Shown here one piece after another: positions 36,262-46,500 of a stretch of DNA of 64,000 nt. The notes under the pieces were generated by a model that worked only from the letters and a program-made list of their open reading frames with translations, was not told the origin of the DNA and did no database searches. The position numbers and the translations under genes were made by a program. Where the stretch lies: assembly GCF_004362825.1 (NCBI RefSeq), contig NZ_SNXZ01000002.1:925365-989364 (forward strand). Direction: 5' to 3'. The DNA comes from Labedaea rhizosphaerae. Its GTDB lineage: Bacteria; Actinomycetota; Actinomycetes; Mycobacteriales; Pseudonocardiaceae. Within the stretch, counting starts at the first letter, position 1. Each line of letters starts with the position of its first letter.

Positions 36262-37551
36262 GTGGGGACGACATCGCTGGGCAGGCCGTTCGGCTGGTAC
36301 TGGACTTCGTACGCGGTCAGCACGGTGGGCACGTACCTGGCGTTCGACGCCTTCCCGCTCATCGCGATCCTGGTGCTGCACGCGGCTCCGGCCGCGGTGT
36401 CGGCGCTCGCCTCGGTCGGGCTGGCCGCGGGTGCCGTGCTCGCGGTGCCGCTCGGGCCGTGGATGGAGTTCCGGCGCAAGCGCCCGGTGATGATCGCCGC
36501 GGACGTGGTCCGGTTCCTCGCCGTGCTGAGCGTGCCCGCCGCGTTCGCGTTCGGGTTGCTCACGTTCGGGCAGTTGCTCGTGGTGACGGTCGTGGTCGCG
36601 GTGGCGGACAACGCGTTCCGGGCCGCGGCGGGCGCGTGCCTGAAGTCGCTGGCGCCGGGGCCGAACCTGCTGGTGGCCAACGGGCGGATCGAGTCGACGA
36701 TGTGGACATCGGCCGCGCTCGGCCCGCCGCTGGGTGGCGCGGCGATCGGCCTCCTCGGCCCGGTGACCACGGCCGCGGCCAACGCGGTCAGCTACCTGCT
36801 CTCCGCGCTCGCCATCCGGGCCATCGGCCCCTTCGAACCCACGCGGCCAACGCGACCGACGAAGAAGCTGCGCGCGGGCGACCTGCTCGAGGGCTGGCGG
36901 TACATCCTCGACCACAAGGGGCTGCGCCTGCTGTTCACCAACACCCTCGTGGTCAACGCGTTGCTCATGGCGACCGCCCCGCTGATGGCCACGCGTATGC
37001 TCGGCGAACTCGGGTTCTCGCCCTTGCAGTACGCCATCGCGTTCGGCCCGCCGTGCGCCGGCGGCTTGGTCGGCGCCCGCCTCTCGCGACGGCTCACGGC
37101 CAGGATCGGCGAGCGGCAGGTCTTGCGGGTTTTCGGTGCGCTGCGGGCGTGCTGGCCCATCGGCCTCGCCTTCCTCGGGCCGGGGATGGGCGGGCTGGCG
37201 CTCGTCTTGATCGTCCAAACCGGACTCGTGACGACCATCGGCGTGTTCAACCCGGTCTACGCGACCTACCGCCTGCAGCAGACGCCGGACGACCGCGTGG
37301 CCCGCGTGCTGGCCGCGTGGAACGTTTCCAGCAGCGCCACGACCGCCACCGTCACCGCCTTGTGGGGTGTGCTCGCCGGGTTCACCAGCCCCGGCTTCGC
37401 CGTCGCGGCGGCGGGCGTGGTGCTGCTCACCACGCCGCTGATCCTGCGCGGCCTCCCGGGCACACTGGCGGCTCCAGAAGAGATCAAGGAGCACGATGCG
37501 GTCGATCCAGTTCCCGGTGGGCGGTCCGCCGACGGTGGCGCAGGCGCCTGA
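36262..37551 (+). CDS. MFS transporter
   Basis: A 429-residue permease with about 12 membrane helices, starting [20 protein letters not shown]; loop 2-3 is [18 protein letters not shown]. The Pro/Arg-rich mid-loop ([13 protein letters not shown]) separates the two halves. It resembles proteobacterial and actinobacterial macrolide-efflux-like MFS proteins. The GTG at 36262 is preferred over upstream ATG 36178, because the latter would extend through the regulatory palindrome. Overlaps the next gene by 56 bp. Confidence 0.82.
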   Translation: MGTTSLGRPFGWYWTSYAVSTVGTYLAFDAFPLIAILVLHAAPAAVSALASVGLAAGAVLAVPLGPWMEFRRKRPVMIAADVVRFLAVLSVPAAFAFGLLTFGQLLVVTVVVAVADNAFRAAAGACLKSLAPGPNLLVANGRIESTMWTSAALGPPLGGAAIGLLGPVTTAAANAVSYLLSALAIRAIGPFEPTRPTRPTKKLRAGDLLEGWRYILDHKGLRLLFTNTLVVNALLMATAPLMATRMLGELGFSPLQYAIAFGPPCAGGLVGARLSRRLTARIGERQVLRVFGALRACWPIGLAFLGPGMGGLALVLIVQTGLVTTIGVFNPVYATYRLQQTPDDRVARVLAAWNVSSSATTATVTALWGVLAGFTSPGFAVAAAGVVLLTTPLILRGLPGTLAAPEEIKEHDAVDPVPGGRSADGGAGA

Positions 37552-38407
37552 CCCGCGACCCGGGCCCGGCCAGCTGCTGGTCCGCACCGAAGTCGTCGGC
37601 GCGGGCATCGGCCTGGTCCGGATGCTGGCCAATGCCGACGAGCCGGTCTCCCCCGGCGCCGAGGTGGTCGGCACGGTGGTCGACGTCGGCGACGAGGCGA
37701 GCGCCTACGCCGTCGGCGACCGGGTGGGTGGCGTGGTGTTCGCCGGTGCCTACGCCGAACTGGTACTGGCCGATCCACGTCTGGTCAGCCGCGTGCCGCC
37801 GGAGGTCGACGCCGCCGACGCGCTCGCGCTGGTGCGGGGCGGGCTCGTGGCGTTGAGCGCGCTGCGCGCCGGGCGGTTCGAGGCGGGCGAGTCGGTGCTA
37901 GTCAACGCGGCGGCCAGCGGAGTCGGACACCTCGCGGTGCAGCTGGCGTCGACGCTGGGCGCGGGCCGGGTGGTCGGCGCGGTCGGGTCGGCGGACAAGG
38001 CGGCGTTCGTCCGCGAGTGCGGCGCCGACGACGTGGTGACCTACGACCAAGCCTTGACCGAACCGGTCGACGTGGTGCTCGACGGCGTCGGCGGTGACCA
38101 GGTGCAACGCGGGGTCGCCGCGCTGGCGCCGCACGGCCGGCTCGTGGCGTTCAGCGCGGGCGGCGGCAGCGTCGACGCGGGCAGCCTGCTGGGCGAGCTC
38201 AAGACCGTGACCGGGTTCTCGGTGGGCCTGCTGGCCCGGACCCAGCCGGAGCTGCTCGACCGGCGCCGGGCCCAGCTCTGGGAGCTGCTCGCGGCGGGCC
38301 GGCTGCGCCCGCGACACGTGGTGTACCCCCTTGACCAGGTGCGATCGGCGATCGACCTGATCGCGACGCGCGCCAATTCGGGTCGCGTCGTGCTGCGCGC
38401 CGGGTAG
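37496..38407 (+). CDS. Zinc-independent MDR-type oxidoreductase (quinone reductase-like)
   Basis: A 303-residue medium-chain dehydrogenase/reductase. GroES-like N-half, then the NADPH-binding [12 protein letters not shown] (AxxGVG) and LDGVGG. The catalytic and structural zinc cysteines of alcohol dehydrogenases are missing, so it belongs with quinone/enone reductases. Its start lies 56 bp inside the MFS gene, so the pair is one transcription unit under the LysR regulator (inference). Confidence 0.87.
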   Translation: MRSIQFPVGGPPTVAQAPDPRPGPGQLLVRTEVVGAGIGLVRMLANADEPVSPGAEVVGTVVDVGDEASAYAVGDRVGGVVFAGAYAELVLADPRLVSRVPPEVDAADALALVRGGLVALSALRAGRFEAGESVLVNAAASGVGHLAVQLASTLGAGRVVGAVGSADKAAFVRECGADDVVTYDQALTEPVDVVLDGVGGDQVQRGVAALAPHGRLVAFSAGGGSVDAGSLLGELKTVTGFSVGLLARTQPELLDRRRAQLWELLAAGRLRPRHVVYPLDQVRSAIDLIATRANSGRVVLRAG

Positions 38408-38437
38408 CGTCCCCACCGACGAACCGGGGAGGCGAGG

Positions 38438-40426
38438 ATGGCGGACAACGGCGGCATGCCGGCGTGGATCAAGCCCATGCTCGCGTCCCCGGACGGCGGC
38501 ACGCTGCCGGTCGGGCCCCGCTACGTCTACGAGTACAAGTACGACGGGTACCGCGCCCACCTCGGCATCTCCGCCACCGGCGTGGCCCAGTTGATCAGCC
38601 GCAACGGCAACGACCTGACCCCCGAGTTCAACGTCCTGGCCAAGGGCGCCGGGAAGGTGCTCGCCCCGCTGCTGGACGGCACGCCCGCGGTGTTCGACGG
38701 CGAGATCGTGGTGCGTGACGAACGTGGCCGCCCGAGCTTCTCGCTGCTGCAGCACCGCCGGGGCGGCTACCCCGGCCGCAAGCTCAAGGCGCACCCGGAC
38801 GCGGTCGCCGGCACCCTCGAGTTCCTCCTGTTCGACCTGCTGCGCCTCGGCGACCGGAGCCTGCTGGACGAGCCGTACACGACCCGCCGCGACCTGCTGG
38901 AGCGGTTCGACGTCGCCGCGCCGGTGTCCCTGGTCCCCGCGTTCACCCACGACGACCTGGTCGCCGCCGGACGCACGCCGCACGACCTGCTCGCCGAAGT
39001 GGCCGAGCTGGGCTACGAAGGCCTGGTCGCCAAGCAACGCGACAGCACCTACCGCCCCGGCACGCGCACGAAGGCGTGGCTCAAGCACCCCCTGATCAGC
39101 ACGCAGGAGGTGATCATCTGCGGCTGGCGCCCCGGCCAGAGCGACAGCTCGGTGCGCTTCGGCGGGCTGCTGCTCGGCGCGCACGACCCGGACACCGGTG
39201 AGCTGACCTACCTCGGCGACGTCGGCACCGGGTTCACCGAACGGGTCCGCCGCGACATCTTCGCCAAGCTCAAGCCGCTCGCCCGCAAGAAGCCCCCGTT
39301 CCCCGCGAAGCTCGACGCCGACGACCTGCGCAACGCCCACTGGGTGCAGCCTGAGCTGGTCGGTGAGGTGGTGTACCGCCAGTACACCCGCACCGAACGA
39401 CGGCTGCGCCACACCAGCTGGCGCGGCCTGCGACCGGACCGCGACCCCGAGGAGATCACGGTGCCCCGTCTGGACGACGCACCCCCGCCGCCCGCGCCGG
39501 AACCGCCGCAGAGCAAGGTCACCGTCCAGGTCGGCGACCGCCGCCTTCGTCTGTCCAATTTGGAGAAGGTGCTCTACCCGGCCGACGGGTTCACCAAGGG
39601 CGAGGTGATCAACTACTACAGCCGGATCGCGCCGATCCTGCTCCCCCACATCGCCGACCGCCCGGTGACGTTCATCCGCTACCCCGACGGCGTGGACGCG
39701 GAGCCGTTCTTCGAGAAGAACGCGCCGTCGCACGCGCCCGACTGGTTGCGCACGGTCCGGCTGCCCAGCAGCGGCGCCCGCTCCGGCCGCGGCCCCGGCT
39801 CGGTGACGTACCCGTTGCTCGACGACCTGCCCGGGCTGGTCTGGTCGGCGAACCTGGCCGCACTGGAACTGCACGTTCCACAGTGGACGGTGACGGCGGA
39901 GCCGGAGCGCAATCCACCGGACCGCTTGGTGTTCGACCTCGATCCGGGTCCGGGCACCACCGTGGTCGACTGCGCCCGGGTCGCGTCACGGTTGCGCGAC
40001 GCGCTGGCCGAGGACGGCCTGACCGCGTACGCCAAGACGTCGGGTTCCAAGGGCATGCAGCTCTACTGCCGGATCGCCACCGACGATCCCGGCGCGCCGT
40101 CGGGCTACGCCAAGGCGCTGGCCGAGCGGCTGGCCAAGGAGACGCCCGACCAGGTGACCGCGGTGATGGCGAAGGTCCAGCGCAAGGACCGGGTGTTCAT
40201 CGACTGGAGTCAGAACAACCCGCACAAGACGACGATCGCGGCCTATTCACTGCGTGGGCGCACCTACCCGACCGTGTCCACGCCCGTGACGTGGGAGGAG
40301 GTCGAGGAGGCCGAAGCGGTCGAGGACCTGACCTTCACCGCCGAGGACGTGCTCGACCGCGTCGACGAGCACGGCGACCTGCTCGAGGACCTGCTCGACA
40401 AGGACGCTCCCCCGCTGCCCGGCTAG
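38438..40426 (+). CDS. ligD: LigD with ligase-polymerase order, no phosphoesterase domain
   Basis: A 662-residue end-joining enzyme. An ATP-dependent ligase half at 1-340 has the nucleotidyl lysine in EYKYDGYR (Lys34), then FDGEIV, YEGLVAK and KAWLKHP, ending in SWRGLRPDRDPEE. A proline-rich linker at about 345-358 leads to the polymerase half at 363-640, with FDLDPGPGT near 495 and VFIDWSQNNPHKTT for the metal Asp. The Mycobacterium order (Pol-PE-Lig) is reversed and the nuclease part absent. No ku gene is nearby. Convergent, by 4 bp, with the DUF1360 gene. Confidence 0.93.
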   Translation: MADNGGMPAWIKPMLASPDGGTLPVGPRYVYEYKYDGYRAHLGISATGVAQLISRNGNDLTPEFNVLAKGAGKVLAPLLDGTPAVFDGEIVVRDERGRPSFSLLQHRRGGYPGRKLKAHPDAVAGTLEFLLFDLLRLGDRSLLDEPYTTRRDLLERFDVAAPVSLVPAFTHDDLVAAGRTPHDLLAEVAELGYEGLVAKQRDSTYRPGTRTKAWLKHPLISTQEVIICGWRPGQSDSSVRFGGLLLGAHDPDTGELTYLGDVGTGFTERVRRDIFAKLKPLARKKPPFPAKLDADDLRNAHWVQPELVGEVVYRQYTRTERRLRHTSWRGLRPDRDPEEITVPRLDDAPPPPAPEPPQSKVTVQVGDRRLRLSNLEKVLYPADGFTKGEVINYYSRIAPILLPHIADRPVTFIRYPDGVDAEPFFEKNAPSHAPDWLRTVRLPSSGARSGRGPGSVTYPLLDDLPGLVWSANLAALELHVPQWTVTAEPERNPPDRLVFDLDPGPGTTVVDCARVASRLRDALAEDGLTAYAKTSGSKGMQLYCRIATDDPGAPSGYAKALAERLAKETPDQVTAVMAKVQRKDRVFIDWSQNNPHKTTIAAYSLRGRTYPTVSTPVTWEEVEEAEAVEDLTFTAEDVLDRVDEHGDLLEDLLDKDAPPLPG

Positions 40427-40944
40427 CCCTCGACGCTCTGCTTTGCCTTGTCGTAGGCCAGGTGCAGCGCGTCGGCGGCGGCGAACGCGGTGAGCACGAG
40501 GGTGGCCAGCCGGGTCAGCCGTGGCACGAAGACCATGCCCGCGCCGAGCGCGCCACCCACCCACACGTTCGTGCAGAACGGGCAGACCAGCAGCTCTCCC
40601 ACCGCGTGTTGCACGCCGGTGCCCCGCACCGACTCGTTGACCTCGCCATCCCCGGCGGGACCCTCGAACTTGGTGAAGGGCGCGCGCAGCGGGCTGGTCA
40701 CCGCATCCTTGGTCAGCAGCCGGCTCGCCTTGAACGTCGCCACGCCCAGCATCGCCGCGTCGCCGACGGTCCAGCGGTCCGGCAGCCGCGCCCCGGTCGC
40801 CTTGCCGAGCGCGACCAGCCCGGTCGCGACGCCGCCGTAGGCGCCCATCACCGCGAGGTAGCCGCCCAGCGGCCGCTCCTCGCTGCCCGCATACGCCTGC
40901 TGGACCTGGTGCGCGGCCTTCTTCACTCGCTCGGCGATGCCCAT
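40423..40944 (-). CDS. DUF1360 membrane protein
   Basis: A 173-residue protein of the DUF1360 family, recognised by SPLRAPFTKFEGPAGDGEVNE and ELLVCPFCTNVWVGG (CPFC knuckle). Two to three membrane helices. In other bacteria the family is linked to spore or stress genes; no function is proven. It lies 29 bp after the marR gene on the same strand. Confidence 0.85.
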   Translation of the reverse strand: MGIAERVKKAAHQVQQAYAGSEERPLGGYLAVMGAYGGVATGLVALGKATGARLPDRWTVGDAAMLGVATFKASRLLTKDAVTSPLRAPFTKFEGPAGDGEVNESVRGTGVQHAVGELLVCPFCTNVWVGGALGAGMVFVPRLTRLATLVLTAFAAADALHLAYDKAKQSVEG

Positions 40945-40973
40945 GCCGACCGTTTACCCAGCGACGCGACCGG

Positions 40974-41417
40974 TCATGCCAGGTGGTCGCGCAGCTTGCC
41001 GAAAATCCTGGTCACGTCGGCGAGGTCGCGGTCGTCGAGCAGGTCGACGAACAGCGCCCGCACCACCGCCGCGTGCTTGGGCGCGGCCCCCAGCAACGCC
41101 TCCAGCCCGGTCGCGGTCAGCACCGCGCGGGAACCACGCGCGTCGTCGGGGGCGGGCTCGCGCACGACCAGGCCGCGCTTGCTCATCGAGTCGACCTGGT
41201 AGGTGACCCGGCTGCGGGAGAACACGAGACGGTCGGCGAGCTCACGCATGCGCAGGCGGCGCTGCGGCGCCTCGGAGAGCAGCACCAGCACGTGGTAGTC
41301 GATCAGGCTGAGCCCGCAGGTGGCACGCAGGTCCTCGTCGAGCCGGGTCTCCAGGCGCAGGCTCGAGTCGATGTAGGCGCGCCACGCGGTCTGCTCGGCC
41401 CTGGACAGCTCGGCCAT
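40974..41417 (-). CDS. MarR family regulator
   Basis: A 147-residue winged-helix regulator; recognition region MRELADRLVFSRSRVTYQVDSM and wing KRGLVVREPAPDDARGSRAV. Divergent from the flavin monooxygenase pair across a 98-bp gap that contains a good MarR-type palindrome, so it probably represses that pair and itself. It has no cysteine in the sensing positions used by OhrR. Confidence 0.9.
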   Translation of the reverse strand: MAELSRAEQTAWRAYIDSSLRLETRLDEDLRATCGLSLIDYHVLVLLSEAPQRRLRMRELADRLVFSRSRVTYQVDSMSKRGLVVREPAPDDARGSRAVLTATGLEALLGAAPKHAAVVRALFVDLLDDRDLADVTRIFGKLRDHLA

Positions 41418-41486
41418 CGCGCTCCTCTCGTACAGATTCAGCCTACGGGAATAACATCGGCAGCGACGCCGTTGACGGGCGTGTGG

Positions 41487-41498
41487 TTCAGATTTGAA
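41487..41498. promoter_or_regulatory. MarR operator candidate TTCAGATTTGAA
   Basis: A palindrome (TTCA-N4-TGAA, extending to GTTCA/TGAAC) close to the TTCAAATTTGAA pattern of MarR sites, 18 bp before the monooxygenase start. Confidence 0.55.
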
Positions 41499-41515
41499 CT
41501 ACCGAAGGAGCGGAA

Positions 41516-42601
41516 ATGCAGTTCGGCATCTTCACCGTCGGCGACCTCACCGAGGACCCCACCACGGGCACCACGGTGAGCGAGTTCGAGCGGATCAAGA
41601 GCATGGTCGCGATCGCGCGCAAGGCCGAAGAGGTCGGGCTCGACGTGTTCGCCACCGGCGAGCACCACAACCCGCCGTTCGTGCCGTCCTCGCCCACCAC
41701 CCTGCTCGGCTACATCGCCGCGCAGACCTCGACCCTGCAGCTGTCGACGTCGACAACGCTGATCACCACGAACGACCCGGTGAAGATCGCCGAGGACTTC
41801 GCGATGCTGCAGCACCTGGCCGACGGCCGCGTCGACGTGATGCTCGGGCGCGGCAACACCGGCCCGGTCTACCCGTGGTTCGGCAAGGACATCCGCGAGG
41901 GCATCCCGCTGGCCGTGGAGAACTACGCGTTGCTGCGCAAGCTGTGGGACGAGGACGTGGTGAACTGGGCGGGCAAGTTCCGCACGCCGCTGGAGGGCTT
42001 CACCTCGACCCCGCGCCCGCTCGACGGCGTGGCCCCCTTCGTGTGGCACGGCTCGATCCGCAGCCCGGAGATCGCCGAACAGGCCGCGTACTACGGTGAC
42101 GGCTTCTTCGCCAACCACATCTTCTGGCCCGCCTCGCACACGAAGCGGATGGTGGCGCTCTACCGCAGGCGCTACGAGAACTACGGCCACGGCACCGCGG
42201 AGCAGGCGATCGTCGGCCTGGGCGGTCAGGTCTTCATGCGCAAGAACTCCCAGGACGCGGTTCGTGAGTTCCGCCCGTACTTCGACAACGCGCCGGTGTA
42301 CGGCCACGGACCGTCCCTTGAGGACTTCACCGAGCAGACGCCGTTGACGGTGGGCAGCCCGCAACAGGTGATCGACCGCACGCTCTCCTTCCGGGAGTAC
42401 GTCGGCGACTACCAGCGCCAGCTGTTCCTGGTCGACCACGCGGGCCTGCCGCTCAAGACCGTGCTGGAGCAGTTGGACCTGCTCGGTGAGGAAGTGGTTC
42501 CGGTGCTGCGCAAGGAGTTCGCGTCCCTGCGTGCCCCGGGCGTCCCGGACGCCCCGACGCACGCCAGCCTGGTGACAGCAAAGGAAATGGTGGCCTCATG
42601 A
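41516..42601 (+). CDS. LLM-class flavin monooxygenase (CE1758 type)
   Basis: A 361-residue luciferase-like flavin-dependent oxidoreductase: MQFGIFTVGD start, ATGEHHNPPF, the LSTSTTLITTNDPVKIAEDF barrel strand, and DVMLGRGNTGPVYPWFG. It matches the subgroup paired with a dedicated FMN reductase, known as CE1758/CE1759 in Corynebacterium. It would use FMNH2 and oxygen on an unknown substrate. GAAGGAGCGG precedes the ATG. It overlaps the reductase gene by ATGA. Confidence 0.88.
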   Translation: MQFGIFTVGDLTEDPTTGTTVSEFERIKSMVAIARKAEEVGLDVFATGEHHNPPFVPSSPTTLLGYIAAQTSTLQLSTSTTLITTNDPVKIAEDFAMLQHLADGRVDVMLGRGNTGPVYPWFGKDIREGIPLAVENYALLRKLWDEDVVNWAGKFRTPLEGFTSTPRPLDGVAPFVWHGSIRSPEIAEQAAYYGDGFFANHIFWPASHTKRMVALYRRRYENYGHGTAEQAIVGLGGQVFMRKNSQDAVREFRPYFDNAPVYGHGPSLEDFTEQTPLTVGSPQQVIDRTLSFREYVGDYQRQLFLVDHAGLPLKTVLEQLDLLGEEVVPVLRKEFASLRAPGVPDAPTHASLVTAKEMVAS

Positions 42602-43188
42602 ACAAGATCGCTGTGGTGTCGGCGGGCCTGTCCAGCCCGTCGGCCACCCGCGTGCTGGCCGACCAGCTCGCCGAGGCGACCCGGCTCGCCCTGCCGGGCA
42701 CCGAGGTCGAGGTGATCGAGCTGCGCCCACTGGCCCACGCGCTGGTGGACCACCTGCTCACCGGCTTCCCGTCCGAGCCGCTGCGCCACGCCATCGAGGC
42801 GGTGACCGCGGCGGACGGCCTGATCGCCGTCACGCCCGTCTTCACCGCCTCGTACAGCGCGCTGTTCAAGGCGTTCTTCGACGTCCTGGACCACGAAGCG
42901 CTCGCGGGCATGCCCGTGCTGATCGCCGCGACCGGCGGCACCGAACGGCACTCGCTCGCGCTCGAACACGCGCTGCGCCCGCTGTTCGGCTACCTGCGCG
43001 CCCACGTCGTGCCGACCGCCGTCTACGCGGCCACGTCGGACTTCGGAGAGCACGCGGGCGCCCTCGCCGAGCGGATCAACCGCGCCGCGGGCGAGTTCGC
43101 CGCGCTGGTCACCGGCCTCGGCCCGCGCAAGCCCCCGGCCGACGACTTCGAGGAGCCGACACCCTTTGACCGGCTGTTGTCCGATTAG
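42598..43188 (+). CDS. FMN reductase, partner of the LLM monooxygenase (CE1759 type)
   Basis: A 196-residue NADPH-dependent FMN reductase fold: KIAVVSAGLSSPSATRVLAD (FMN phosphate loop), VTPVFTASYSALFKAFFD and IAATGGTERHSLALEH. Its ATGA overlap with the monooxygenase gene implies that it supplies FMNH2. The C-terminal tail is Pro/Asp/Glu-rich. Confidence 0.9.
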   Translation: MNKIAVVSAGLSSPSATRVLADQLAEATRLALPGTEVEVIELRPLAHALVDHLLTGFPSEPLRHAIEAVTAADGLIAVTPVFTASYSALFKAFFDVLDHEALAGMPVLIAATGGTERHSLALEHALRPLFGYLRAHVVPTAVYAATSDFGEHAGALAERINRAAGEFAALVTGLGPRKPPADDFEEPTPFDRLLSD

Positions 43189-43272
43189 CCCATTCCGGGG
43201 ACGGACCGGATGACGTTCGGCTAGCGTTGCCCGCGCCGGGGGACAAGCGCTGGGCGAACACGAGGTGCAGGG

Positions 43273-43584
43273 GTGTCAGGCTTCCACGTCGAACCCGAGG
43301 AGTTGAAGGGCTACAGCGGTCAGCTCGACCGTGCGGTCAACCACTTCTCGGCGATCAAGCAACACGCGTCGACCAAGGGCGCGGACACGAGCGGGTTCAC
43401 CGGCCTGCTGGCCCTTCTCGTGCCGATCGTCGACGGTGTGGTCGGCCTCTACACCGACGCCCTGCAGTCCGGTCACGACAAGCTCGCCAAGGTCAAGACC
43501 AACCTTGACGCCGCGGTCACCGAGTACGAGAAGCACGACACCAACGCCAAGAAGACCATGGACAACATCAAGGCGGGGTCGTGA
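43273..43584 (+). CDS. EspC/WXG100-like type VII secretion partner
   Basis: A 103-residue helical-hairpin protein resembling the ESX secretion-associated EspC (DUF2580) group: FHVEPEELKGYSGQLDRAVNHF at the start (first helix), then a hydrophobic turn, and YEKHD at 85-89, a YxxxD type VII export signal. GTG start. It overlaps the Rhs toxin gene by 4 bp, so it is probably the co-exported partner of the toxin. Confidence 0.8.
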   Translation: MSGFHVEPEELKGYSGQLDRAVNHFSAIKQHASTKGADTSGFTGLLALLVPIVDGVVGLYTDALQSGHDKLAKVKTNLDAAVTEYEKHDTNAKKTMDNIKAGS

Positions 43585-46500
43585 CCGGATATCAGGACAC
43601 CCAAGACCCCGTCGCGCTGCTCAACCGCGAGCCCGACACCTCCGGCGGCCCGACCGTCGAGCAGGCCGTGCAGGACGCGGGCATCGAGGTCCAGGCCGTC
43701 GACTGGGTGTGGCGCAAGGTCGTCGGCGAGAGCCTCGTCAAGACGATCGTCGAGCCGATCACCGGTGACTTCGAGAAGATCGCCAAGCAGGCCGGCGAGT
43801 GGGAGAACGTCTGCGACGCCCTGCAGGCCGTGCGCAACAACCTCAACTCCGGTCTGCAGGAGCTCGACCAGGCGTGGACCGGCGACGCCGCGCAGGCGTT
43901 CAAGGGCCTGATCGGCAACCAGTGGACGCTCGCGATCGAGGCCGACGCGCAGGCCGCGAAGCTGATCGGGATCGCGCTCAACAAGGTCGCCGACGGCTCG
44001 AACAAGGCCTGCGGCAAGATCCTCGACCTGATCAAGAAGCTGGTCGACAAGCTCATCGAAGCCGCGGCCATGCTGCCGATCCCGGTGGTGGGCTGGGCCC
44101 GCGCGGTCAAGCTCGTCTACGACGGCATCGAGCTCTACAACGCCATCATGTCGTTGATCAACGGCATCAAGTCGATCATCGAGGGCGCGCAGCAGGTCAT
44201 CCAGGGCATCAAGCAGGTCGGCTCCGCGCTGTCCAAGCTCAAGGACGTCCGCAACCTCAACGACCTGGTCAACGTGGCCAACGAGACCGGCGAGGGCGTC
44301 GCCACGGCCAAGGGCGGCGTGGACAACATCAAGGACGGCTTCGGCGACGTCAAGGACGGCGCCACCTCGGCCGCGTCGGCGGCGAGCAACGCCCACACCC
44401 ACGCGCACGAGCCCACGAACCCGCACGGCAACACCGACAAGGGCAGCAACAACAACGGCGACGGCACGGTGCCGGCGAGCACCACGACCAAGCCGGGCGA
44501 CCCGAACTCGACGCCCAAGAACGACCCGAACGCCTCCCCGAACCGCCCGGCCGATCCGAACGCGACCCGGACGCCGGACGACTGGCGGCCCTGCGAGAAC
44601 GACCCGGTGGACGTGGCCACCGGCGACGTCGTGCTCACCCAGCTGGACGCCGAACTGCTCGGCGTGCTCCCCCTCGTGCTGCGGCGCACGCACGTGTCGA
44701 GCTACCGCGCGGGCCGCTCGTTCGGCCGCAGCTGGGCCAGCACGCTCGACCAGCGCCTCGAGGTCGACCGCGAAGGCGCTGTGTTCGTCGCCGAGGACGG
44801 CATGCTGCTGGTCTACCCGACGCAGGGCGTCGGCGAGACGGTCCTGCCCCAGGCCGGCCCGCGCTGGCCGCTGACCAGGTCCGCGACCGGCTACGAGCTC
44901 ACCCAGCACGAGACCGGCCGGACCCTGCACTTCCCCGAGCGGCCCACGATCGACCGGCCGCTCACCGCGGTCGTCGACCGCAACGGCAACCGGATCGACT
45001 TCGACCGCGCGCCGGGCGACGTGGTCACCGCGGTGCGCCACTCCGGCGGCTACCGCGTGGACGTCCTCAGCGACGCGGGCCGGGTGACCGAGCTGCGGCT
45101 GAACAACCCGGCGGGCCGCGACGTCACGCTCGTCAAGTTCGGGCACGACGACGCAGGCAACCTCGCCACCGTCACCAACTCCTCCGACCGCCCGCTGGTG
45201 TTCACCTACGACAGCGACGGCCGCATCACCCAGTGGACCGACCGCAACGGCCGCTGGTACCGCTACCTCTACGACCAGAACGGTCGCTGCATCGCCAACG
45301 AGGGCTCCGACGGCTTCCTCAACGGCACCTTCGTGCACGACCCGGTGCGGCGCACGACGCGGTTCACCAACGCGCTGGGCAACACGACCATCTACCTGAT
45401 GGACGAACGGCACAACGTCGTGGCGGTGACCGACCCGCTGGGCAACACCACCACTTCCGTCTGGGACGAGCACAACCAGCTCGTCAGCCGCACGGATCCG
45501 TTGGGCCGCACCACCCGCCGCGACTTCGACGCCGATGGCCGCCTGGTCCGGGTCGTGCGCCCGGACGGCACGGAGTCCAGGGCCCAGTACAACGCGTTCG
45601 GCCAGCCGACGACCGTGGTCGACGCCGACGGCAGCACGTGGCGCCAGGAGTACGACGAGTGCGGGAACCTGGTGGCCCGCACCGATCCTGCCGGTTTCGT
45701 GCGCCGCTACGAGTACACCAAGGCCGGGCACCTCGTGCGCGCGGTCAACGAGGCGGGCGCGGTGCGCACCGTGCGCACCGACGCGGCCGGCCTGCCGGTG
45801 GAGATCACCGACCCGCTGGGCGCGCAGCTGCGCCACGTGCGCGACCCGTTCGGCCGGATCGCCGAGACCATCGATCCCCTGGGCGGGCGCACGCGCTACC
45901 AGTGGAGCATCGAAGGCCGGATGATCGCGCGGACCGCCCCCAACGGCGGCACCGAGCAGTGGCGCTTCGACGGCGAAGGCGCCCAGCTGGAGTTCCAGGA
46001 CGCGAGCGGCGCGGTCAGCCGGACGATCACCACGCACTTCGACCTGCCACGGCTGCAGACCCTGCCCGACGGGTCGACGCTGGCGTTCAGCTACGACACC
46101 AACCTCAACCTGACGCGCGTGACCAACGGCGCGGGCCAGAGCTGGGTCTACGAGTACGACGCCGCGGATCGTCTGGTGCGCGAGACGGACTTCGCGGGCC
46201 GGCCGGTCTCCTACGAGTACGACGCGGCCGGTCAGCTGGTCGCCCGGGTCAACGGCGCGGGCGAGCGCTGGGAGTACGCCCGCGACGCGATGGGCAAGGT
46301 GACCCGCAAGCAGAGCGGCGACCTGGTGTCGGAGTTCGAGTTCGACGCCATGGGCCGGCTCGTGCGCGCGGTCAACGCCGACGCCGAGGTGACCATGACC
46401 CGCGACCCGCTCGGCCGGGTCGTGGCCGAGGCGGTCAACGGGCGGGTCAGCACGTACGGCTACGACCCGGCGGGCAACCGGGTGCTGCGGCGCCTGCCCA

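Noticed and set aside
32095-37674. A very long minus-strand frame that would fuse copA to sequence 3 kb upstream
   Set aside because: The copA gene has its own start at 34314 with ATGA coupling; the extension crosses three well-supported genes and is low-complexity.
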